5,330 nucleotides of DNA. Origin: Hyphomicrobiaceae bacterium (GTDB taxonomy: Bacteria; Pseudomonadota; Alphaproteobacteria; Rhizobiales; Hyphomicrobiaceae). Position numbers and translations under genes: made by a program. The stretch covers positions 1 through 5,330 of the forward strand of contig JAJFHI010000279.1 in NCBI GenBank assembly GCA_021775715.1, written 5' to 3'. Below, piece after piece: positions 1 through 4,451 of the stretch. The number at the start of each line of letters is the position of its first letter. Position 1 is the stretch's first letter. The notes below the pieces were generated by a model. It saw only the letters and a list, made by a program, of their open reading frames with translations. It did no database searches and had not been told where the DNA came from.

Positions 1-141
1 ATGCAGCAGGCCGCACGTGTCTCGCAGCGGACAGCGTTCTTCCATCTCGGCAAGCTGGTCGAAGAAGGTGAAACAAACACGATTTTCACAACCCCAAAGG
101 ACGAGCGCACACGCGATTATATAACCGGCCGGTTTGGGTAA
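1..141 (+). CDS. pstB: PstB, phosphate ABC transporter ATP-binding subunit (C-terminal end only)
   Basis: The window opens inside this gene; 46 codons and a TAA stop are visible. PstB is the cytoplasmic ATPase of the PstSCAB high-affinity phosphate importer. The visible residues begin MQQAARVSQRTAFFHLGKLV and end DYITGRFG. These match the family's C-terminus: the Met-Gln-Gln-Ala-Ala-Arg helix just after the switch histidine, the Ala-Phe-Phe/Leu-Gly strand, and the terminal Asp-Tyr-Ile-Thr-Gly-Arg-Phe/Tyr-Gly. The Walker A, signature and Walker B motifs lie upstream of the window. The ATG at base 1 is an internal methionine, not the start. phoU follows on the same strand after 177 bases, the normal gene order for a pst-phoU-phoB locus. 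Family identity is very likely from the tail alone. Confidence 0.93.
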   Translation: MQQAARVSQRTAFFHLGKLVEEGETNTIFTTPKDERTRDYITGRFG

Positions 142-318
142 TAAGTGTGATCGTTTGCGCGACGCCGCATTGATGACCAGCTGGCAACTTGTCTGGAGCT
201 TAGACCAACAGGAGCATTGTCCCGCTTGAATGGGCTGTGCGTTCTCATTTAAAAAGATCTAGGCCAAAAGCTTAACCTGTGCGCTTGAATTTGGCGCAAC
301 AATCAAGGTGGTGTCACC

Positions 319-1029
319 GTGAATGAGCATATTGTACAATCATACGAAGATGAACTCACATTGCTCGACAACAAGATTGCCCACATGGGTGGAATGGCTG
401 AGCAATTGCTAGGTAAGGCTTTTGATTCACTCGAGCGGCGTGATCCGCGTCTCGCCGCGGAAGTGGTTGCAAGCGATAGCCAGATTGATGCGCTTGAGCG
501 AGAAATCGAGCAGCGCGTTATTTCGATGATCGCGCGGCGCCAACCGGTCGCAGATGACCTCCGCCACATCATGGCGACGCTGAAAATTACGTCTGACCTC
601 GAACGCATCGGCGACTTCGGAAAAAACATGGCGAAGCGTGCGCTTGCGATAGCCGGCGAAGCGCATCCCAAACCATTGATGACAGGGTTGCGCCATATGG
701 TCGAGCTCGCCTTGCACCAGTTGAAGGACGTGCTCGACGCGTACGCAGCGCGCGATGCAGAACGTGCCCTTCAGGTTTGGCGCCGTGATGAAGAAATCGA
801 TGCGATGTATAATTCTTTGTTTCGCGAAATGTTGACTTACATGATGGAAGACCCGCGCAACATCGGGATCTCAACCCATCTATTGTTCGGCGCGAAAAAC
901 ATTGAACGGGTTGGCGACCACACGACCAATATCGCTGAGACGATCCACTTTCTGGTGACCGGTGCACAAATCGCCGATGACCGCCCGAAAGGTGACTACA
1001 CGAGTACGACGCTTGTTCAATTAGACTAA
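319..1029 (+). CDS. phoU: PhoU, phosphate signalling complex accessory protein
   Basis: PhoU is a cytoplasmic all-helical protein. It connects the Pst transporter to the PhoR kinase and keeps the Pho regulon off when phosphate is plentiful. The 236-residue product has the usual family length and the two tandem PhoU repeats. Each repeat carries the metal-cluster motif E-R-[IV]-G-D: E95-D99 in LERIGDFGKNMA and E196-D200 in IERVGDHTTNIAE. The N-terminus, with its early YEDEL and MGGMAEQ segments, resembles alphaproteobacterial PhoU. The start is GTG at 319, with AAGGTGG at 305-311 as ribosome binding site, 7 bases away. No in-frame ATG lies nearby that would keep the first repeat intact. The gene sits between pstB and phoB, with phoB starting 30 bases after its stop, so phoU and phoB are probably cotranscribed. 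Nothing looks truncated or mutated. Confidence 0.96.
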   Translation: MNEHIVQSYEDELTLLDNKIAHMGGMAEQLLGKAFDSLERRDPRLAAEVVASDSQIDALEREIEQRVISMIARRQPVADDLRHIMATLKITSDLERIGDFGKNMAKRALAIAGEAHPKPLMTGLRHMVELALHQLKDVLDAYAARDAERALQVWRRDEEIDAMYNSLFREMLTYMMEDPRNIGISTHLLFGAKNIERVGDHTTNIAETIHFLVTGAQIADDRPKGDYTSTTLVQLD

Positions 1030-1059
1030 ACTTGGAATGCAATAAAAGCATAAATACTC

Positions 1060-1755
1060 ATGACAGCAAAAGTTCTCATAGTCGAAGATGAGGCGCCGTT
1101 GGCGGAAATGCTGCGCTACAACCTTGAAGCCGCGGGCTTCGTTGTGGCCAGCTCCGCCACAGGCGAGGAAGCTGAAATTCTGGTTGCCGAAGAGCAGCCT
1201 GACTTGGTTATTCTCGATTGGATGTTGCCGGCTGTTTCCGGTATCGAACTTTGCAGGCGCATTCGTGCCAAGCCTGAGACCAAATCCATTCCTGTCCTCA
1301 TGTTGACAGCGCGCGGTGAAGAATCCGACCGTATTCGTGGATTGTCGACGGGTGCTGACGACTATGTCGTCAAACCGTTTTCCGTGCCGGAGCTGATGGC
1401 GCGGGTTAAAGCCATTCTGCGCCGTGCTGCACCGGACCGCATGGCCGACGTTTTAAGCGTATCCGGCATCGACCTCGATCGTGCTGCTCACACCGTGATG
1501 CGCGGTCCGCGCGAAGTACGCCTTGGCCCGACGGAATTTCGACTTCTTGAGTTCTTGATGGAAAGTCCCGGTCGTGTGCTGACACGTGGTCAGTTGCTCG
1601 ATGGCGTCTGGGGGCGTGATGCGTTCGTTGACGAGCGCACGGTTGATGTCCACATCGGTCGCCTCAGAAAGTCGCTGATCCGTGGCAATGAGAGTGATCC
1701 CATCCGCACCGTTCGTGGCACAGGTTACGTCTTCGGCGAACGCCAGTTGGCCTAG
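1060..1755 (+). CDS. phoB: PhoB, phosphate regulon response regulator (OmpR/PhoB family)
   Basis: PhoB is the DNA-binding response regulator that activates the phosphate-starvation regulon when phosphorylated by PhoR. Residues 1-120 form a complete receiver domain: acidic pocket E9-D10-E11, phosphoacceptor D53 in VILDWMLP, switch T83 in MLTARG, and K105 in VVKPF. After a linker, residues ~130-228 form the winged-helix domain, with a recognition helix around 191-206 (DERTVDVHIGRLRKSL) and the family's C-terminal VRGTGYVF at 218-225. The length of 231 fits the family. The start is secure because MTAKVLIVEDE is canonical, yet the 30-base gap after phoU has no good Shine-Dalgarno: the only candidate, TTGGA at 1032-1036, is 23 bases away. 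Translation may therefore lean on coupling to phoU or on a weak site. PhoB rather than another OmpR-family member is supported by adjacency to phoU. Its partner kinase gene is not in the window. Confidence 0.96.
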   Translation: MTAKVLIVEDEAPLAEMLRYNLEAAGFVVASSATGEEAEILVAEEQPDLVILDWMLPAVSGIELCRRIRAKPETKSIPVLMLTARGEESDRIRGLSTGADDYVVKPFSVPELMARVKAILRRAAPDRMADVLSVSGIDLDRAAHTVMRGPREVRLGPTEFRLLEFLMESPGRVLTRGQLLDGVWGRDAFVDERTVDVHIGRLRKSLIRGNESDPIRTVRGTGYVFGERQLA

Positions 1756-1827
1756 AGTCTGTCAGGTTGAGTTGGAAATGTCGGAATGATCGCTACCGCT
1801 CCGCAACATGATTGTTTTGTGCATCGC

Positions 1828-1849
1828 TGCGGCCGGTCGCAATAATTTT
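1828..1849 (+). terminator. Possible weak terminator downstream of phoB
   Basis: About 75 bases after the phoB stop, TGCGG (1828-1832) can pair with TCGCA (1837-1841) across a 4-base loop, using one G-U pair. A short ATAATTTT tract follows. The stem is only 5 bp and the U-run is broken by A residues, so this is marginal. It is listed because no better + strand terminator is visible between phoB and the converging gcrA. Transcription from phoB may instead end by Rho or run into the hairpin at 1870-1899. Confidence 0.2.
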
Positions 1850-1861
1850 CCATCAAAACTC

Positions 1862-1899
1862 AAAAAGAAAACCGGACGTCACCCCCATGACATCCGGTT
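1862..1899 (-). terminator. Intrinsic terminator of gcrA
   Basis: A 12-base inverted repeat with arms 1870-1881 and 1888-1899 encloses a 6-base loop. Eleven positions are Watson-Crick pairs. The twelfth is U-G in the - strand RNA but C-A in the + strand RNA, so the hairpin is better formed from the gcrA side. In - strand orientation it runs straight into TTTTCTTTTT (1871 down to 1862), a proper U-tract. On the + strand the hairpin is followed by C/T-rich sequence without a U-run. It lies about 80 bases past the gcrA stop and is best read as that gene's terminator. It may also help separate the two converging transcripts. Confidence 0.85.
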
Positions 1900-1957
1900 C
1901 TCTCCCCCGTTGCCGCGCGTGGCGCTGGCAAAACCCGGTGTGGCCCAATCAAATTGT

Positions 1958-1973
1958 CGACGGTTTACCGTCG
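1958..1973. repeat. Perfect 7-bp inverted repeat just past the gcrA stop
   Basis: CGACGGT (1958-1964) and ACCGTCG (1967-1973) are exact inverted copies separated by TT. The element lies 5 bases downstream of the gcrA stop codon, in the gcrA 3' untranslated region upstream of the real terminator. No U-run follows on either strand, so it is not itself an intrinsic terminator. It could be a 3'-end RNA hairpin (with the central pairs opened to form a loop), a protein-binding palindrome, or chance. Confidence 0.35.
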
Positions 1974-1978
1974 CCCGA

Positions 1979-2542
1979 TTAACTGTCGACCTTTGTCTTC
2001 GTTTCGCTGTCGTTTGCGATGGCAGCAGGTGCTCGTGCAGCCGCAACAGCGGCGCGGTCACGACGGCGCGCCTGTGGTGGTTGGAAGGCGCGATGCGAAT
2101 GGTGCTCGCAGTACGGCAGGCCCGGGACCTTGCTCTTACCGCAGAAGTGGAAGTCGTCTGCCTGTGGATCGCCGATCGGCCAGCGGCAGTGGTTTTCTTC
2201 AAGCGATTGGATAGATTTGCGCTCGGCCATCGGGATGACGAGTTCTTCCTTTGGCGGCGTATAGGGTTCCGCGTCGGGACTGTAAAGCGCGCGCAGAGCG
2301 GGATTGCCGGTGTTCGCGAAGCGCGTCTTTGTGTTGCGTTTTGGCGTTCCAGGAACGCGGTTTCGTGGGCGATGCGTTTTCAAGCGAGAGGTTGTCGCCC
2401 GTCCGGACAAGCCCAATCTGTGTACTTTGCCAATAACTGCGTTGCGCGTAACACCACCCAACCGGCCAGCGATCTGGCTCGCGCTCAGGCCTTCGGCCCA
2501 AAGCTTCTTGAGTACATCCACACGTTCATCGGTCCACGCCAT
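1979..2542 (-). CDS. gcrA: GcrA cell cycle regulator
   Basis: GcrA is an alphaproteobacterial transcription factor. It binds sigma70 and acts at promoters carrying GANTC sites methylated by CcrM, tying gene expression to the cell cycle. The 187-residue product has the family's N-terminal helix-turn-helix (residues ~1-45: W3, a Leu-Ser-Ala-Ser-Gln-Ile-Ala turn, then TRNAVIGKVHRLGLSGR at 32-48). Next comes a basic proline-rich linker (~49-100). The conserved C-terminal region follows, with C119-R-W-P, F133-C134-G and Y144-C145-E-H-H148, a Cys/His pattern that resembles a metal site. The tail from ~157 is Arg/Ala-rich and low in complexity. The length is slightly above the roughly 170 residues typical of the family. 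Start: ATG at 2542 with GGAG at 2551-2554, 8 bases away; an in-frame TGA lies a short way upstream. It converges on phoB and is divergent from argD. Confidence 0.95.
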   Translation of the reverse strand: MAWTDERVDVLKKLWAEGLSASQIAGRLGGVTRNAVIGKVHRLGLSGRATTSRLKTHRPRNRVPGTPKRNTKTRFANTGNPALRALYSPDAEPYTPPKEELVIPMAERKSIQSLEENHCRWPIGDPQADDFHFCGKSKVPGLPYCEHHSHRAFQPPQARRRDRAAVAAARAPAAIANDSETKTKVDS

Positions 2543-2579
2543 CGGGTTCGCTCCAGACAGATCTGAGGGCGACCTTCAT

Positions 2580-2594
2580 CCCTTTCAGAAAGGG
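2580..2594 (-). promoter_or_regulatory. Small hairpin in the gcrA leader
   Basis: CCCTTT (2580-2585) and AAAGGG (2589-2594) form a perfect 6-bp inverted repeat with a 3-base loop, 38 bases upstream of the gcrA start codon. If the gcrA transcript begins further upstream, this would be a hairpin in its 5' untranslated region, before the GGAG ribosome binding site. No U-run follows in the - strand direction, so it is not a terminator. Any function is unknown. Confidence 0.35.
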
Positions 2595-2689
2595 GTGGTT
2601 TGCCCATGAGGTATGCGATGGAGCAACAACGGCGACACACACGTGATTCCACGCGGTATGAAACGGTTATTTCCACCGGCACGCTAAAA

Positions 2690-2717
2690 CTGACGCTGAA
2701 CTGAAAAACGCTATACT
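2690..2717 (+). promoter_or_regulatory. Candidate sigma70 promoter facing argD (distal)
   Basis: CTGACG (2690-2695, four of six matches to TTGACA) is followed after 16 bases by TATACT (2712-2717, five of six matches to TATAAT). The predicted start point is near 2724. A promoter here would give a + strand transcript of about 360 bases ending at the terminator at 3064-3084, or a long argD leader if that terminator is read through. Identified by eye only; such matches also arise by chance. Confidence 0.35.
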
Positions 2718-3018
2718 TGGTACACAACACACAAGCGGCACATACATCCTAAGTGCCTGTCCCCTCGACAAAAAATAGGTACTGACCTGCGAAAGCGCAA
2801 GATGTTGTCGTTCGGGGCCTTAGATTTACAACATCTGGATTCAGCTCCACAAGATGCCATATCGATACGGCCCGGCATTGCCATCTTCACGTGGCGTAAC
2901 AGCAACATAAAATTCGGCCTGGAGCACATCTCGAAATTGATGGCATGGGGCGGGCCAATCCGGTGTCGGCAGGCCCACAAAAGCCAGCGAATTCGGCTGT
3001 TTTAAGCGGCTCTGGGCG

Positions 3019-3047
3019 TTGACAGCTACCTGTGCCAAGCGTATCAC
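3019..3047 (+). promoter_or_regulatory. Candidate sigma70 promoter for argD (proximal)
   Basis: TTGACA (3019-3024) is a perfect -35 hexamer. With the optimal 17-base spacer it is followed by TATCAC (3042-3047), four of six matches to the -10 consensus. Alphaproteobacterial promoters often have a good -35 and a poor -10, so this is a plausible argD promoter. The predicted start is near 3054, which would place the terminator hairpin at only about +10 to +31 of the transcript. That arrangement is odd unless the hairpin regulates argD. Confidence 0.4.
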
Positions 3048-3063
3048 CGCTGCTTCGCTAAGT

Positions 3064-3084
3064 GCCGCCGTTGGCGGCTTTTTT
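3064..3084 (+). terminator. Strong intrinsic terminator upstream of argD
   Basis: A perfect all-GC 6-bp stem, GCCGCC (3064-3069) with GGCGGC (3073-3078) around a GTT loop, is followed directly by six T residues (3079-3084). This is a textbook + strand Rho-independent terminator. The - strand side lacks the required U-run. No + strand gene precedes it: the nearest upstream one is phoB, more than 1.3 kb away with gcrA between. It must therefore end a non-coding transcript, act as an attenuator in the argD leader, or be a relic. It ends 48 bases before the argD start. Confidence 0.85.
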
Positions 3085-3132
3085 CGTTTGCCCAGTTGGA
3101 AACTGAAAGCACGCTTGACGTGACGGACCGCA

Positions 3133-4395
3133 ATGCCGGCTGAAAAAAAAGTTATCAACGACCAAAGCAGAAAACGGGATGATGCCCCCGGTTTGTCCCG
3201 TGCTGTGGATCGTAACACCGGGCAGGCGGCGGTGATGCCGACGTACGCGCGCCAGGACGTTGTCTTCGAGCGTGGAGAGGGCTCGTGGCTGATCACGGCT
3301 AAAGGCGAACGCTATCTCGATTTGGCCTCTGGTATTGCCGTCAACGCGCTGGGCCACGGGCATCCCCATGTCACAGCCGCACTCAAAGACCAGATCGACA
3401 AGCTGTGGCACACATCGAACCTCTACCGGGTCGCTGGGCAGGAGCTGTTGGCCAAACGGTTGACGGAAGCAACTTTTGCCGACTGCGCGTTCTTCTGCAA
3501 TTCAGGTGCGGAGGCGGTTGAAGGCGCGATCAAGGCGGCTCGGCGCCATTTCGCTGCAGCAGGCCAGTCAGAGCGCTGGCGCATCGTTACATTTTCCGGT
3601 GCCTTTCATGGCCGCACGCTTGCGACGCTTTCGGCTGCCAACAATCCCAAGCATCTCGACGGCTTCGGACCGCGTGTGGAAGGGTTTGACACGGTGGCGT
3701 TCGGTGACCACGACGCCTTGAAGGCGGCTATTGGACCGGAGACGGCGGCCATCATGGTGGAGCCTGTGCTTGGCGAAGGTGGCGTGCGACCCGTGCCGGA
3801 CTTCTGTCTGGTCGAGCTTCGAAAGCTGTGTGATGAGCACGGTATTCTTTTAATCTTCGACGAAGTGCAGACGGGTGTTGGCCGGACAGGAAAGCTATTT
3901 GCACATGAGTGGGCAGGTGTGACGCCTGACATCATGGCGATCGCCAAGGGGCTTGGCGCAGGCTTTCCGGTCGGCGCCTTCCTGGCAACCGAAGATGCAG
4001 CCAGCGGCATGACGCCGGGAACACACGGGTCTACGTTTGGTGGCAATCCGTTGGCTATGGCGGCAGGCAATGCTGTACTTGATGTCGTTCTGCAGCCTGG
4101 ATTTATGGAAGCCGTGCAACATAAGGCGCTTCGTCTGCGCCAGGGTTTGGCGGAGCTGCAGGACACGTTCCCTGACGAGATTGTCGAGGTGCGCGGACGC
4201 GGCTTGTTGATGGGCTTGAAGCTAAAGTCACCCGTCGGCGAGGTAGGCAATGCAGCGCTTGCCGAGCACTTGCTGGTCGTTGGTGCGGCAGACAACGTCA
4301 TGCGCATACTGCCACCACTTACCATCGAAGACGCCGATATTGCCGACGGCATCCAACGTTTATCGTGTGCGCTTAAAACGCTGGAGACAGTGTAA
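3133..4395 (+). CDS. argD: Acetylornithine aminotransferase (ArgD)
   Basis: ArgD is a cytoplasmic PLP-dependent class-III aminotransferase. It exchanges amino groups between glutamate and N-acetylglutamate semialdehyde to give N-acetylornithine; many homologues also serve as succinyldiaminopimelate aminotransferase in lysine synthesis. Visible motifs: GIAVNALGHGHP near the N-terminus, the PLP-phosphate-binding NSGAEA at 123-128, SGAFHGRT ending at T162, the cofactor-binding D243 in FDEVQTG, the Schiff-base lysine K272 in AIAKGLGAGFPVGA, and GSTFGGNPLA. The 420-residue frame is longer than most ArgD proteins. Its first 34 residues are hydrophilic and unlike the family. A start at M35 (ATG at 3235, with AGGCGG at 3224-3229) gives 386 residues beginning MPTYARQDVVFERGEG and may be the true one; the start at 3133 has only ACGGA at 3123-3127. 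argF follows after 53 bases, probably in the same operon. Confidence 0.95.
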   Translation: MPAEKKVINDQSRKRDDAPGLSRAVDRNTGQAAVMPTYARQDVVFERGEGSWLITAKGERYLDLASGIAVNALGHGHPHVTAALKDQIDKLWHTSNLYRVAGQELLAKRLTEATFADCAFFCNSGAEAVEGAIKAARRHFAAAGQSERWRIVTFSGAFHGRTLATLSAANNPKHLDGFGPRVEGFDTVAFGDHDALKAAIGPETAAIMVEPVLGEGGVRPVPDFCLVELRKLCDEHGILLIFDEVQTGVGRTGKLFAHEWAGVTPDIMAIAKGLGAGFPVGAFLATEDAASGMTPGTHGSTFGGNPLAMAAGNAVLDVVLQPGFMEAVQHKALRLRQGLAELQDTFPDEIVEVRGRGLLMGLKLKSPVGEVGNAALAEHLLVVGAADNVMRILPPLTIEDADIADGIQRLSCALKTLETV

Positions 4396-4428
4396 ACGCA
4401 GTTGAAGCTTTCGAATTTTCAAACGCTA

Positions 4429-4451
4429 AAAGGAATTGGCGCAACGCCATG
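4429..4451 (+). promoter_or_regulatory. argF ribosome binding site with hairpin before the start codon
   Basis: AAAGGA (4429-4434) is the only good Shine-Dalgarno before argF, but it lies 14 bases from the ATG at 4449, longer than the usual 5-9. The spacer contains a perfect 5-bp inverted repeat, TGGCG (4437-4441) and CGCCA (4445-4449) with a CAA loop. Its last base is the A of the start codon. If folded, the hairpin would either hide the start or shorten the effective distance between the ribosome binding site and the ATG. Confidence 0.45.

Larger units (their letters stand above)
2724..3084 (+). ncRNA. Candidate small RNA or long argD leader RNA (unassigned)
   Basis: This interval is bounded by the candidate promoter at 2690-2717 and the terminator at 3064-3084, and holds no good protein gene. 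Hairpins that can be drawn by hand include a 9-bp stem (2800-2808 with 2828-2836), AAGATG (2851-2856) with CATCTT (2882-2887) and an alternative nested ATGCC/GGCAT pairing, and GGGCC (2952-2956) with GGCCC (2972-2976) enclosing CCG/CGG. I do not recognise it as any known RNA family. The orphan terminator is the strongest single argument for a transcript here. The 5' end is a guess, and the RNA could equally be an attenuated argD leader. Confidence 0.25.
2543..3132. other. 590-base gene-free region between gcrA and argD
   Basis: No convincing protein gene is visible on either strand. The longest frames have no recognisable family signature or good ribosome binding site. What it does hold: the gcrA 5' leader with a small hairpin (2580-2594); two GANTC sites (2645-2649 and 2838-2842), about what chance predicts for this length; two possible + strand promoters (2690-2717 and 3019-3047); several hairpins between 2800 and 2976; and a strong + strand terminator (3064-3084) with no gene before it. 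These items are listed separately. I checked for tRNA, tmRNA, RNase P RNA and SRP RNA signatures by eye and found none. Confidence 0.7.

Noticed and set aside
282..318. Pho box before phoU
   Set aside because: CTGTGCG and TGTCACC fragments occur but are not arranged as two 7-base repeats with a 4-base A/T spacer.
1808..2566. 252-codon + strand open frame opposite gcrA
   Set aside because: It is antisense to an unmistakable GcrA over nearly its whole length, shows no recognisable domain, and begins in the phoB-gcrA spacer without a good ribosome binding site.
2664..2676. Possible DnaA box upstream of gcrA
   Set aside because: GGTTATTTCCACC superficially recalls TTATCCACA but carries extra bases, and two core positions fail in any ungapped alignment.
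2711..2980. 89-codon - strand frame in the gcrA-argD gap
   Set aside because: The composition is unlike a real protein (many Cys, Arg and Met), with no ribosome binding site and no recognised motif.
2802..3005. 67-codon + strand frame in the gcrA-argD gap as a protein gene
   Set aside because: No Shine-Dalgarno precedes it, its start lies in a hairpin stem, and the product resembles nothing known. Only its last 21 codons are kept, as a speculative leader peptide.
2780..3084. Permuted tmRNA or RNase P RNA gene
   Set aside because: No tag reading frame ending in Ala-Ala, no T-arm consensus, and none of the conserved RNase P core segments could be found.
3606..4352. 248-codon - strand open frame opposite argD
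   Set aside because: It is fully antisense to conserved ArgD motifs and rich in Ser/Pro/Thr, as expected from reverse-frame reading of a GC-rich gene.
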